NCBI RefSeq assembly: GCF_902635505.1
Contig: NC_045427.1
Location: forward strand, 516,297,665 to 516,361,664
Direction of reading: 5' to 3'
Origin: Sarcophilus harrisii
Taxonomy: Eukaryota; Chordata; Mammalia; Dasyuromorphia; Dasyuridae
DNA: 64,000 bases
Shown: positions 34,200-45,654 of the stretch, piece after piece
How positions within the stretch are numbered: position 1 is the first letter of the stretch
Layout of the letters: every line of letters begins with the position of its first letter
Made by a program: the position numbers and the translations under genes
The notes under the pieces: generated by a model
What the model saw: the letters and a program-made list of their open reading frames with translations, nothing else
Databases searched by the model: none
What the model was told of the DNA's origin: nothing

Positions 34200-34975
34200 G
34201 CTACTACACTCCAAGTTAAGAAGTTTAGCTTTAAAGTTTTAGTCTAATACATCAAATTGAAATTTCAAAATTGTACTACTGTTGATACACCTGATTTTCA
34301 TTATTATATTGTACAATGGGTAAAGCAATGTTATATTCCTCTAGATGAGGAATTTATAAATGATTTTAAAATTTTCAACTGAGGTGCCATCTCAGACTGT
34401 TCTTCACCCCTCTGCTTAACTTTTTTATCTTGTCTATTTAGCTCTGGATCCAAATATATATCTAGTGATAGGCTGTTGATTTAAATAAATTTGACATCAA
34501 AATTGCTATTGTAGTCTCAATTCTTTAAGGAAACAACAAACATACTTCAATCAGCAGAGTTGAGACATATGGTTTACAGGTCTTTTGCCTTTTCATGCAA
34601 TTTTATTCAACTTAAAACTCAAGGTTCTAGTCCCCTCAGGAAGTATTTCTTTGATCAAATTTCCCCATTCATGTCTTTTTCTCTCTATTCCCTCAAATAA
34701 ACCCCAACTTGGAAAACAGATTTTGGCAAATCCCTACAAGACTTTAAACATATATCATAACATTTATATGTTATAAATGATAAATCAATTATGTTTTGAG
34801 AGAGGGAGAGAAGAGGGAAAAGAGGGGGAGAGAAGATTTTAAAGTTATATCATTGTTTTAAAATAAGACAGATGACACTGTTTTTCTGTACCATTTTCTG
34901 AAACATGGAAACCACTTAGTTTCAAGTTAAAATGGTATGCATTTTCATACACAATTTTGAAAAGAAGAACTCGTA
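34200..34975. other. Unique intronic DNA
   Basis: No repeat or exon recognised. A purine-rich GAGAGGGAGAGAAGAGGG run sits near 34800. Confidence 0.5.
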
Positions 34976-34984
34976 TTTCATTTG

Positions 34985-35260
34985 TATATCTACAATCATA
35001 GGATTATCCAGCTCAGCTCCCTTACTTTATAGTTAACAGAAGCCCATGGGGAAAGTAACTTGCTCAGTTAGAAATTCTTTCCTCCAAAGTGATTTCATTT
35101 ATTTTTATAGCTATCCCATTCTTTTTAAGGTAATATGAAGAAACTGAAGAATAGGGAAAATTTAAAAGCCCTAAAACCAGTCAGAACTGGTATTAGAATC
35201 CAGGACTTCAAGTTCTGGGCCTAAGTACAATTGAAAACTACTTTGGTTCCCTCAGATTTC
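34985..35260 (-). mobile_element. MIR-like remnant (weak)
   Basis: CAGCTCAGCTCCCTTACTTT, GAAGAAACTGAAGAATAGGG and GAATCCAGGACTTCAAGTTC suggest an eroded minus-strand MIR. Confidence 0.4.
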
Positions 35261-35264
35261 CCCA

Positions 35265-35955
35265 GTTAAAACCTGCTCCAAGGAAAGGATCTGATATCAG
35301 TGGTATATTTTAGGGTGAATTTTTGTCATCTCCATTATCTCTCTTCTACTTTCATTTAAGAATATGACCTTAATCTTTCCTGAACCATTCTTATTCCAGT
35401 CATTATGCATTTGCCAGATCACCACCATTAATCCCCTCTTTGTATACTGTAGTAGCTTCCCTGACCCTCCCCAATTTCGTTCAGTTCAGCTTTCTCTGAA
35501 GCCTTCCCTAATTAATTCTAGTTACTGTATTAGTTTGAAGAGCCACAGAACAATCAGTTGTGCATCTGAAAGTATAGGGTTTTCTTTTTGTTTGTTTGTT
35601 TACCGTATGCCAGCCAAATGTGGTGGTTCCATTTAACAATGAAAATAGATCACTATCTATTAAAACATTAGCAGATCTGTTCCGTTTTTTTCATCTATTT
35701 GTTACTTGTTTGAAATTTGTTTGAATCTATAAAGTAGAAGTGACACATAAAAAACAAAATCAAGAAGAGTAGAAGATCAAATAATAAACACAGAAGGAAT
35801 CTGGAGACAACACAATTTTGTGAGCATCAGGGAATCAAATTTCAAGACAGATGAAAGAGGGGAAGCATTCAAATATGAGAAAAAAAATGCACATGCATAT
35901 CACAAAGGTAAATATTATTGGGTAAAAGTGATTGAAAAGACATCAGAAACTAACA
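35265..35955. other. Mostly unique intronic DNA
   Basis: A possible eroded plus-strand L2 end at about 35385-35520. No gene recognised in the frames at 35364-35636 or 35820-36041. Confidence 0.45.
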
Positions 35956-35959
35956 ACCC

Positions 35960-36190
35960 CTTTGCCTGTTTTCTCATGCTTGATTTGGAGTTAGGAAAAC
36001 CTGAGTTTGAATCCCACCCCAGATACTTATTTGCTATGTGACTTTGGACAAGTCAGTTAGCTTCTCAGAGCTTAGGTTTTCCCATCTTTAGGATGAGAGG
36101 ATTCACACTCAGGTTTTTAAGGTTCCTTAACATTCTAATTAATTTTTAAGGTTCCTTACCATTCTAAAGCTATGATAGTATAAATGATCT
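35960..36190 (+). mobile_element. MIR-type SINE with a duplicated tail segment
   Basis: GTTAGGAAAACCTGAGTTTG, GCTATGTGACTTTGGACAAG and GTTTTCCCATC. The segment TTTTAAGGTTCCTTA plus CATTCTAA is present twice, from about 36115 and 36146. Confidence 0.65.
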
Positions 36191-36194
36191 ATGT

Positions 36195-36600
36195 AGACAA
36201 ACAAAAATAAATGATTTTCTACAGTAGATCTCAGTTACACAACTAACTAAAAGATTGAGAGTATAAGATCTACTATTTGTTTATTGATTACAAAATATAT
36301 GACTCAATTCAGAATTAATAGCTCTCTTTTAACAAAGTATCTTCCATTCCTGTATTAAAGTCAGTTAAGATTCCTTAATAGATATAACTACAATGGTAAC
36401 TTAATTCATCAGTCCTCTGATTTTACTATTCATTAAAGTATAAAACCTGAAGAGTATTGCTAAAAAAAAATCCATAATTGCCTCTGCCATGGAAAAATAT
36501 TCTTTACCTAGTCCCAAATAAAGAGGGATTCCTTATATTTAAGCCCTAACTTCTGGATACTTTATGGCTTCTTATGCCTCAGAGAAATAAAAAAAAAATG
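36195..36600. other. AT-rich spacer
   Basis: Nothing recognised. Confidence 0.5.
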
Positions 36601-36604
36601 AACA

Positions 36605-37385
36605 ATATGTAGAAAAGAAAATATTTACAGTAGCTAGTGGCAAAGATCTGGAAACTAAGAAGTCCATCAGTTGGCAAGTAATTGAATAAATTATGGCATA
36701 TGAATGTGATGGAATGCTATTATATTCTTGAGATAAAATGAAGGAGGTAGTTTCAGAGAAGAGAAGATTTGTGTGAAGTGAGCAGAACCAGGAGAACAAT
36801 CTACACAGTAATAATATAAAGACAAAAAAATCTGAAATACTTAAGAATTCTTTTAAAAAAAGGTGATCAGATATAATATAATATGGACCAATGATGAATC
36901 ATACTATGAATTCTACTCCTGAAAGAATAAAAGATATAATATATAGAATGAGACATATATTTTGTTGTTGTTCACCTGTTTCCATTATATCAAACTCATC
37001 ATGACTCCATTTGGACTTTTGTTGGCAGAGATACTGGACTGCTTTGCCATTTCCTTTTCTAGCTCATTTGACAAATGAAGAAACGGAAGCAAACAAGTGA
37101 ATTGCCCAAAGCCATATAGCTAATAAGTATCTAAGGCCAGATTTGAATTTAAGAAGATGACTTCCTCACTTACTGACTCTAGGCCTAGCATTCTTATCTA
37201 TCCAATGAGCCATCTACCTGCCCACACACATTTTAACGCATGGTCATTGTAAGTATGTGTTTTGTTACACTTGAATATGCAGATTTGCTTTAAGGTTTTT
37301 TTCTTTTTTCCCAAAATAGAATAAGTTGGGGGGGGGGAGGGGTGAAAATCTTACTGTTTGAAAACAAAAGAAAATTTAGGGAAAA
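36605..37385 (+). mobile_element. L1 LINE 3' end, interrupted by MAR1
   Basis: The left part (36605-36961) carries GGCATATGAATGTGATGGAA and GTGAGCAGAACCAGGAGAAC. The right part (37223-37385) carries the TTGGGGGGGGGGGAGGGG stretch typical of the L1 3' end. MAR1 lies between them. Confidence 0.75.
36962..37222 (-). mobile_element. MAR1-type SINE nested in L1
   Basis: Starts TTGTTGTTGTTCACCTG, then CATGACTCCATTTGGACTTT, GGCAGAGATACTGGACTGC and a complement of the tRNA head ending CTACCTGCCC. GACATATATTTT on the left and CACACACATTTT on the right may be a degraded duplication. Confidence 0.85.
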
Positions 37386-37389
37386 AAGA

Positions 37390-38150
37390 AGTAAGTTAGT
37401 AAACACACATAAATATTGTATGATTTCCATTGTGTAATCTGCAATCACTCAAGTGAGATATACCTAACAATCTATACAAAAAAACCCAAATGGATGAAAA
37501 ATGTCTTTTCTAAATTATGGTATATTACCATTGAATTAGTCCATCAGTACAAGTCTTACACAAACCCTACAGGTGAACAGTGAGTTGACAAGGTAAAAGA
37601 GAACAGAATGAATTACATTTGGGAAATATATAGTCTTAATCATCCAGGTCATTGGGTAAGTTCTCTGTGGTAGATTTATGGGGGAAAGTAGACAAAAGTA
37701 GGATAAGGAAGCCTGGATAAATTGTGATTTGCACTGTTGGAGGGAGTACCTCTTTTAATAAGATCATCAATCCAATGATGTATGAAATGATTACTGATTT
37801 TTTTCTATATCTTGAATGGGTGGCAGTGTGAACTTCATTTTTCTTTTCTCTGACCTCCCCTATGCCAGAAAGAATCAAGGGGATGAATAAATGAATTCCG
37901 TCCTGTTTTTAGTTGTTACTTAACTTCTAAGATTAGTAGCCTTTTAATTCTAAGTACCACTGGCTAGTCTAAAGGAGGAAGACAAAAGGAAATAAGAGGA
38001 AAGGAGGGATTCTTGTTTTATACCAATTCCACACATTTGCATGACATTTTGTACTTTTCAAAGTACATTTACGTGACATATTTATAAAAACCTTTTTACA
38101 CATAAAGAAATAGTTTGTGACTCAATTTCATAACTCCCGACCAACAAACA
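37390..38150. other. Intronic DNA, unclassified
   Basis: GGATAAATTGTGATTTGCAC and neighbouring words hint at an old repeat that I cannot place. No exon recognised. Confidence 0.4.
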
Positions 38151-38154
38151 TTAA

Positions 38155-38990
38155 GTATATGCAAGATATATTAAGCCCTGGGAATACAAAACCAAATTTA
38201 ACAGTTTTTGCCCTCAAAGATGGGCACAAAGCCATATTTAAACTCAGATAACTTGGAAAGAAGAGAGCCAGAGAATCAGAGAGGTCCCCCTAGGAGGTGG
38301 CACAGTGCTGAGTCTTGGAGTCAAGAGGCAGAGGTGATGAGCCATATATTCCAGGCATGAGGGACAGGCAGTGCCTGAGGCACAGAGGTGAAAGATGGAG
38401 TTCTAAGTTAGAATAGCAAGTAGCTAGGCTGGAATGCAAAATATATAAGGGGTAGAGATGTGTAAAAAGCTTGAAAAGACTGACTATAGCTAGTTTGTGA
38501 AAGACTTTAAATGACAAATTGAGGTGTTTGTATTTTATACAAGAGGCAATAAGGAACTATTGAAGGTTCTCGAGCAGAAGAATGATATGGATTATAGAGG
38601 GGGGAGACTGTGGCTTTGAGCCAAGTGAGAGAGAATGTGGGCTTGAAGTTGGGGGAGTAGAAATAAGGGGACAGATGCAAGAGAGAGGATGCTAATAGGA
38701 TCAATAATACTTGACAGTTGATTAGACATAACCCAGGGATGAGAGAAGAAAAAGATGAAGTCAACAAGCATTTTTAAGCACTTATTACTATATTCCATGT
38801 TTATTTTAAGTGCTGATGATAGACAGGCATTGTTCCTGCCCTCAAGAAGTTCACAGTCTCATGGAGTAAGATACACCTAAAAAGAAGCTGAAAGGTGAAG
38901 GGATAACCTTGGGGATATGGTAGAGAAAATCCAATTAGAAGATGAAGATGTGACTGACCTGGGCAACCTCCTTAAAATGGAGGTTCTAGG
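38155..38990 (-). mobile_element. L2 LINE copies (two, adjacent)
   Basis: The first (38155-38620) runs from the tail complement through CCAGGCATGAGGGACAGGCA and CAATAAGGAACTATTGAAGG. A second 3' end begins at about 38760 (ACAAGCATTTTTAAGCACTT) with CTGCCCTCAAGAAGTTCACA. Confidence 0.72.
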
Positions 38991-38999
38991 AACCCAGTT

Positions 39000-39605
39000 T
39001 CTGCTAATCAGCAGCCAAGGGTACTCTTAGGGTGAGAAGTCCAGGGGTAGTGTGTTCCTTCAGGGTAAAAGAATGTTCCTTTGGCATGTAGGAGAACAGC
39101 CTGAAATTATGGGGAATGACTCAAAGCTTCCCAAAGTGATTATTAGAAGAAGAAAGGGCCTTCATGAACTGCATTCTATAAATGAGAGAGCTGAGGTTCA
39201 GAGTTACATTTCACTTCTTTGGTGTGAGACAGAGGTGCTGAGGACATTGATTCTGGGACACAGAGCCAAGAGTAGAGCTCAGTTTCTTTTCATTTCCAGG
39301 CCAGCATTCATTCTACTTTGCCACCCTTGCCCAAGGTTATATGGTCAACCCACAACATCTGTGCATCTCCTGACAGGTGAAAAATGAAAAATCCCAAGTT
39401 CATTCTTTCTGAATTTTGGTGTCATGGAGGAAAACTACCACATTCTTTTGTATATTTTCTCATTGTACTATTGGCTTAGGAGGCCATTCAGCATTTCTGA
39501 ATACCTTAGAAGAAAAAGATAGGTGTGCTTCAAGTGAGAGGGAGGCATTCTATTAGCAATTCTCTGGTATTCCCAAGAGACTCCCTAAAGCCCTAGGTCT
39601 CAAGA
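39000..39605. other. Intronic DNA, mostly unique
   Basis: An eroded MIR-like piece may lie at 39120-39260. No exon recognised in the 39052-39387 frame. Confidence 0.45.
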
Positions 39606-39609
39606 TTGA

Positions 39610-39855
39610 GTAACTTCCTTTTTTGTGTAGTGGGAAGAGGGTTGGACTAGGTGTCTTGATTGGGACATGATACCATGTTAAGATGCCATTCTATCTATTA
39701 CCAGCTATGTGATCATGACCGAATGACTAAATCCTCATTTGTAAAATGGAGTTAATACTTTTAGGAGCTACTTCACACAGAGGTGTTGACATGTCTTGGT
39801 AAAGTGCTTTGCTAACTTTCAAGCACTACATGAATGGAAATTATCATTTGGCAGA
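39610..39855 (+). mobile_element. MIR-type SINE
   Basis: GAAGAGGGTTGGACTAGGTG, CCAGCTATGTGATCATGACC, ATTTGTAAAATGGAGTTAAT and TGGTAAAGTGCTTTGCTAAC in MIR order. Confidence 0.7.
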
Positions 39856-40329
39856 CAAGCTAGTGAGGAGGGGATGAAGTGGTAGGGAGAAGCAAAAACC
39901 AGTGAAAGAAGGAAGGAAGGGTGAGAAGGAGGAAGAGGACTCCACATAAGCAGCAGACTGGCGAGCTTCTGAATGTTGAAGAGTTGACTCCTGGTGTTTC
40001 TAGGAGAGGCAGGAACTGCTATGCAAAGCCAAGAACAGAACCAGGTTGTGCAGGGACTGTTCATCCATCCATCCCCCAGAAGGTCTGTACTGCCAGATCT
40101 CTGGTGCCTTCTGTGGTGGTGATGAGAACTGTGTGTGTGGCTTTTATGAGGTGGTGCATTATGAAGGGAGGAGGGAAATGAGAGATTTAATAGGATTACT
40201 GTCAGATTTAGTAAAGTGCCTTGAGTGCTATTTGGAGGAAAGGGACTATGGAGAGATCCACCTTAGCACAATAATAATGAATCCCACATCACTTCTGAGC
40301 AGTGATGATAGGTGGACTCTACTGACAGG

Positions 40330-40560
40330 TCTAACAGACATCAGGAAAAGAAAGGAAAAAAAATAACTTTTAAGTGCCTACTGCAGAGGGCATATGGCTA
40401 GGCATTGTGTGGGGATGGATATAGAAGAAGTACATGGCCTTGAGAAATTTAGTCAAGTTTGGGAGGTGAGACAGACACAAAAAGAGAAAGTAGATGAGTA
40501 AGCGCTAAATTGTATGGCACAGACTCTTAAGGGGAGGGGGGAGGGTAATAAGAAAGGGAG
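40330..40560 (-). mobile_element. L2 LINE 3' remnant
   Basis: TAAGTGCCTACTGCAGAGGG, GGCTAGGCATTGTGTGGGG and GGCCTTGAGAAATTTAGTCA fit the complement of an L2 3' end. Confidence 0.55.
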
Positions 40561-40564
40561 AGCA

Positions 40565-41360
40565 AGCGCAAGAAGGGCCTACCCCTTCCTGTGTGCCATA
40601 CCATGCTTTTCTTTCCCCTTAGAAGCCTAACTAATAATAGAGGTCTCCATAATTGTGGGTGGAGACTACTACATCTTTCCCATTCTTTCTCCTCAGGGAA
40701 TTGACAGAAAGTTGGGTCCTGCCTTCTAACTGCCCCTAGGTTGGCTGATTGCTGTTAATAAGGGTAATTGGTTAATCTGAACCGGAATCTCAAAGATGTC
40801 TGAGCTTGTAGGGTAAAATGAAGGGAGCAGAGACGTTACCTAGCATCAATTCTTGGCAAGTTTTTCTTTGTATACCCATAATTGAGAGTAGTAACCATAT
40901 CTCATATCCCATATCCCCATCCCCTGCCTAATACTGGTAATGCAGATGGGTTAGGGGAGGCAGGTAGGGAGAAGCAGGCAAACAGCAGACCCTTGATGCT
41001 TTTCCTTTTCTGGGACTCCAGCCAGAACATGGACATTCCTGCCCTCCTGTGCTCCCATCTCCATTTTGCTGCTTGGGGAGAGTGTGCATCTTAGGATATC
41101 TGCATCTTTCAGTAACTGCTGCTTCACCCTGGCCTGCTTCTTCAACTAAAAGTTAAGTGTCCACGATGTGCAAAGCACAGTACATTTTTAATTTACTCAC
41201 TAGAGTTCTTTCTGCTTTTTGAGCAGAAATCTTTTAGGTCCTATAATCTTATGTGTTCCTTTCCTTGAGCCCCATTTCACCACATCATGCTTTTCCTGTT
41301 CAGTGAATCCCCATAAGAATTTTCCTTCTCCAGGAAACCTTCCCTTAATGGTAAGACTCA
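40565..41360. other. Intronic DNA, mostly unique
   Basis: Moderately GC-rich around 40940-41130. No repeat assigned with confidence; no exon recognised. Confidence 0.45.
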
Positions 41361-41364
41361 GATT

Positions 41365-41910
41365 CATAAAATAGAAGAAGTAGAAGAAATCTAGAAGCTG
41401 TTTGACCCGTTTTACAGATGAGGAAACTGATTAAAGAGAGAGGTGGTCAGTTCTCTTTGATCTCATCCCAATTGAATACCCACAATTCACTTCAATTCAA
41501 CCTAAGAGTTTTTAAGGACCTTCATTGTAGAAATAAGTCCTTGTTCTGGAGGATCTCATTTTCTTCTTGATATTGGGATAGTTCACACAAGTAAATAAAT
41601 GAAAGGTAATTGAAGGGGGAGGGGGGGAGGAAAGGAAAGAGAGGGAAAGAGATTATTTTTTGACTAAGGAATATGGAAATAGGGAATCTTTACAGATTAG
41701 TAGATATCTGGACCAAGCCTTAAGGGAAGAAAAAAGTTCCAAATGATGGAAATAAGTAGGAAGTGCCGTCCAGGAATGTAGATTAGCTTTTAGACATACA
41801 ATGAAGTATAGGAGCTGGAAGGTCAAATTCAGGGAAATGCCAGGTGTCAGGTTTGGTTGGAATTGTCAAAGACAGAAAGCAAGGAATGATAAGAAGTAGA
41901 ACAGTTTCTT
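41365..41910 (-). mobile_element. MIR fragment followed by an L2 remnant
   Basis: TTTTACAGATGAGGAAACTG at about 41410 is CORE-like. TCCTTGTTCTGGAGGATCTC and CCAAGCCTTAAGGGAAG to about 41760 are compatible with eroded minus-strand L2. A GGGGGAGGGGGGGAGG run lies near 41620. Confidence 0.45.
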
Positions 41911-42269
41911 TGATTCAACACCCCTTTCCCTGACTCTCGACATTTATCCACTTTTTAGATGAGTAAATAACACCGGCTATTTGAGTCATACACGTACTCC
42001 ATGTTTTCTAAATTGTCTATATATCTGGTGGGTGTGGACACAGCTCCCTCCACATTGCAAATTTCCTACATCCAACTTTACATATCAGGAAGCAGGAACT
42101 CTGCCTGTTGATGGGTTTTACATTGCATGGTATGGCTCTTCATGGGTACTTTATTAAAGGCTTTCAGAGGCTGAACCTCTGCTAATTTTGGGGCCACTGG
42201 TCATTTGGATATATAGATACAGATAGAAATTTTTGCACTACATACAGTATTTTTGATAATGTTGTATAT

Positions 42270-42480
42270 AGTGGAGAAATGACTAAATGGAGCCAGAGTT
42301 GAAGTTGGGTTCAAGTTGCAGCTCCCCTGCTTACTAGCTGTGCAAGTCACTTAATAGCTATAGCCATCAGGTCCTCCTAAAATGGAAACAATGAAGGGTT
42401 TTTATGAACAAATGAAATGTATATAAAGCATGTTGTAAGCCATAAAATGTTGAGTCATAAGTACTTGTACTATTTCCCAA
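42270..42480 (+). mobile_element. MIR-type SINE
   Basis: GGAGCCAGAGTTGAAGTTGG, CTTACTAGCTGTGCAAGTCA and a tail with TAAGCCATAAAATG. Confidence 0.65.
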
Positions 42481-43079
42481 GAATAAAGACCATTTAATTT
42501 TCCATTTTAGTCTCCAGCCCTTTTGTTACATTGTATTTCATCTTCCTTTAAAGACCCCATAATTATTTGTGTTACCTACAAATATTACAATTTGCTGAAT
42601 GTAAATGTATCACAAAAGTGTGTATACATATAGTAGGGATACAGAGCCCAAGTATGTCTTGAACATTCTAGACCTTCACGGTCCCATTCTGCAGATTTCC
42701 ACGGTTGTCAGTCCATAAGCTTCTGCACTCATGCTTATTATGCTGTTATTTGAAGCCAAATGGATCTGTACATAATGGGTCCCTCATAAGAGCTTCAAGA
42801 GATGGGTTTGGGGCTTCAGAGGCATGGGGAGAAATGAGCCAGGAAATTTTGCTTCATGAGAAGGGGAAAGAAGCCATTTAGTTAAAACAGTAGCAGAAAT
42901 TCAGGTGAGCCAAATATGATTACTTTTGGCCAAACTAAAGAGCCTTTAATCACCACAAGTGGTCCTTTTGATTAGCACCGCCAGATTTTTGTAAACATGA
43001 AGCATGTCTGTATTTGGCAGGCAGAAATTAGCTCAGGGCGGGAGTTTGGTTACTTGTCCTAGATGACATCCACATTAGA

Positions 43080-43235
43080 AATCAGTTACATCCAGCTATG
43101 GTTTCAAATTCTGCCTTAGACAGGACCACTAGCTGCGTGACCCTGTCTCATTACTTAATCTCTCTGGGCCTCAATTTCCTTATTTGTAAAATGAAGAAAT
43201 TGATTTCTAAGGTTGCTTCAAGTTCCAAATCTGTG
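43080..43235 (+). mobile_element. MIR3-like SINE
   Basis: GTGACCCTGTCTCATTACTT, CTCTGGGCCTCAATTTCCTT, TTTGTAAAATGAAGAAATTG and GGTTGCTTCAAGTTCCAAAT. Confidence 0.7.
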
Positions 43236-43299
43236 GTCTTATGTCAGCCCCAAGAGGTTGACAAAGAAACGTACCAGTAATAGTGCTATGCATAAATCA

Positions 43300-43458
43300 T
43301 GTCTCAAAAGTCTTAGTGTAGTTTTAAGCTTTAATAGTTTATTTAAGCTACTAAAAAGGCAGTGTATTTTTAAGCTTTAATAGCTATTAAGTATTTATTA
43401 GTAACTATTAGTATTTAAGAATTAGTAAAATTTTAACTGTACTAAGACTTTGGGGACA
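43300..43458 (+). mobile_element. Tc1/mariner-like MITE, 159 bp
   Basis: The left end TGTCTCAAAAGTCTTAGTG and the complement of the right end TGTCCCCAAAGTCTTAGTA form inverted repeats. The interior repeats GTGTAGTTTTAAGCTTTAA (43316) as GTGTATTTTTAAGCTTTAA near 43362. It is non-coding. The terminal word CCCAAAAGTCTTAGTGCAG is familiar from mariner-type elements. Confidence 0.7.
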
Positions 43459-43544
43459 TTCCGAATGTAGCAGGTATTCAGGAAACATTTGAATTCACTT
43501 GGATATATTGATATTAATACATTCCATACTTTAAATAATCTGGA

Positions 43545-43775
43545 GTGAGGTGAAGCACCTTACATAGGATCATTTCATGTGAGTTTCACAGTGTTATGAG
43601 GTGCTACCTTAGGCTTTATCATCCTCTTCTGACAGATGGAGAAAATGGAGCTCAGCCAGGTTAAACTAGCTTTATGTCGTCATAGAGCAGTCAGTTATTA
43701 TCTGAAGTAAGATTTTAAATCCAGGTCTTCCTGATTCCAGGTCCAGTGCTAAAATTCACCACGCCAGGAGAATAA
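43545..43775 (-). mobile_element. MIR-type SINE
   Basis: GTGTTATGAGGTGCTACCTT, CTGACAGATGGAGAAAATGG and CAGGTCTTCCTGATTCCAGG in complement order. Confidence 0.65.
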
Positions 43776-43891
43776 AAATAACAAAATATTAACCCTTTTA
43801 GAAGTTCTGCCCTTTTAGAGAAGCTTTAGAGAGGCCATGCCCAATCAGCAGTCACTGGACTTCAAATCAGGCCTTTGGTATGTATAACCAT

Positions 43892-44135
43892 GGGCAGAGC
43901 AGCTAAGTGGTACAGTGGGTGGGATGCTGAGCCTGTAGTCAGAAAGACCAAGTTCAAATAGGACCTCAGCTGCTTACTAGCTGTGTAACTCTGAGCAAGT
44001 CACTTAACCCTTTTTGCCTCACCTGTAAAATGAGCTGTAGAAGAAAATGACAGACCACTCTACCATCTTTGCCAAGAAAACCCCAAATGGGATCACAGAA
44101 AGTCAGATTATGACAGAGGACTGAATATTAACAAT
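43892..44135 (+). mobile_element. MAR1-type SINE
   Basis: tRNA-like head GGGCAGAGCAGCTAAGTGG, GAGCAAGTCACTTAACCC, GTAAAATGAGCTGTAGAAG, GCCAAGAAAACCCCAAATGG, tail AGTCAGATTATGACAGAGGA. Confidence 0.9.
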
Positions 44136-44137
44136 AT

Positions 44138-44650
44138 AATCCTGGGCAAGGTGCTTACCTTCTCTGATCTTCAATTTTCTTAATCTGTAAAATGGGCATT
44201 TGTCATCTATAGTTCTTACCTCACTGCATTTCTATGAGAAGCCAATGAATTTTGTAAGCCCAGAAGCTGTGTAACCTTAAGTTATTTTTATTATCATCAT
44301 TTAGACAAACTACACTTCACCTTAGAGATAAGGAAATTAAGAATAATGAGAAAGTTTGATTGGTTGTTTTTGCCAAGTTAGTGCCAGGAATGGGACTGGA
44401 ATCCAGGTTTATTATCCCAGTGTAATTGACAACTTTATTGATAGAACGGACAGATTCACACAGAGGGACCAGATATAGTACCCGATATCTTCACATTGAA
44501 TATTAGCTCATCACATAAACCATAAGACTTAGCTAAAAGGTACTTTCGAGTTCATTTAGATAGCTTCTTCCTCCTGAGCTCTAGAGAAAGTTCCAAGATC
44601 ACCTAGTATAAGTTTCTGAGCCAAAATTCACACTCAGGTTCTCTAAATTT
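44138..44650. mobile_element. MIR-like remnants in both orientations
   Basis: Plus-strand CORE (GGGCAAGGTGCTTACCTT, TCTGTAAAATGGGCATTT) to about 44310. Minus-strand fragments follow at about 44315-44420 (AGATAAGGAAATTAAGAATA) and 44480-44650 (CAAGATCACCTAGTATAAG). Confidence 0.5.
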
Positions 44651-44656
44651 ATATTA

Positions 44657-44980
44657 CCAGGATGTCACAAAAATCTTAGTGCAGTTTTAAGATACTGTAG
44701 CTTTTCAGGGAAGGGAGAATTAATAAGTGAAGGATGAGCCTGTATTTTATTTCAAATGCAATTTGCTTTACTTAATGACAAGTTTAATTCTTAATAAGAG
44801 TTTGCTAAATAATTCATTAATTTGTCATGTCTGTTTTATGCAAGGCATTGTGCTAAATGCTAAGGAAATAGATAAATAAGAAAGACATGATGACCCTTGC
44901 CCTCTAGAAGCTTATACTCTTAAGCCCTATAATTGTAACTGTAGCTTAAAACTACACTTAAGACTTTTGGGAAACCCTGT
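44657..44980 (+). mobile_element. Second Tc1/mariner-like MITE, 324 bp, with L2-like interior
   Basis: Left end CAGGATGTCACAAAAATCTT then AGTGCAGTTTTAAG. The complement of the right end is CAGGGTTTCCCAAAAGTCTT then AAGTGTAGTTTTAAG. These are the same ends as the 43.3-kb copy. Between them, about 44770-44935 reads as a minus-strand L2 3' end (CAAGGCATTGTGCTAAATGC, CCCTTGCCCTCTAGAAGC). Confidence 0.65.
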
Positions 44981-45149
44981 ATATCATGGCCCCTGTTGGT
45001 TCTTTAGAAACCCTAAACTATCTCTGCATACATGTTTTCCCTAGTTCACTGTTGGACATAGCATATTTCTCTATAGGGATATACATATACATAAATACAT
45101 GCATATACATACATGTTTTACTTTGCAGGAATTATTTTCTATTGAGAAA

Positions 45150-45300
45150 CTCGAGATAAAGATAATAGCTTACATTTATATAATGTTCTTTTGGGTTTTT
45201 CTGTAGCTTTTTCACAACTATTATCTAATTTGATCTTCATGATACTGGTGAATTACAGTAAGTATTATTTTTCTTACTTGACAAGCTAGTTTACATAGCA
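45150..45300 (-). mobile_element. MIR-like remnant
   Basis: ATAGCTTACATTTATATAAT, ACTATTATCTAATTTGATCT and TTACTTGACAAG fit the complement of a MIR/MAR 3' half. Confidence 0.5.
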
Positions 45301-45539
45301 TGAAGTCCTGGAGTGGAAATAGAAAAGTTAGGGAGCCACCGAAAGGTCAAAAAAAAAACAGAGAGAGAATGCTTATAAATATGTTTAGTGCTTGAGAATT
45401 CTCTTCATTTTCATGATATGTAGCTGTGACAAGGCAAATTGCTGGATTGAATGAAAACAAAAAACCTCCAAAGAGATGTTAAGGCACAGAGGAAATCAAT
45501 CTTTATCTGGATATACAAATGCCTTGCCTTGATCAGTCA

Positions 45540-45650
45540 CCCATCCAATTAGCAAGCATTTATTAAGTACTTGCTGTGTGCCAGACATTATGTATTAGGC
45601 CAAGAAATGAAATAATTCTAACTCAAAAGGAGGTTACATATAGCTAAAGA
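45540..45650 (-). mobile_element. L2 3' terminal fragment
   Basis: AGCAAGCATTTATTAAGTAC then TTGCTGTGTGCCAGACATTA, the complement of the canonical L2 tail. Confidence 0.7.
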
Positions 45651-45654
45651 GCTA

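Noticed and set aside
40046-40366. 106-codon, Cys-rich frame in intron 1
   Set aside because: No splice context, no recognised domain, and no similarity I can name; chance is more likely.
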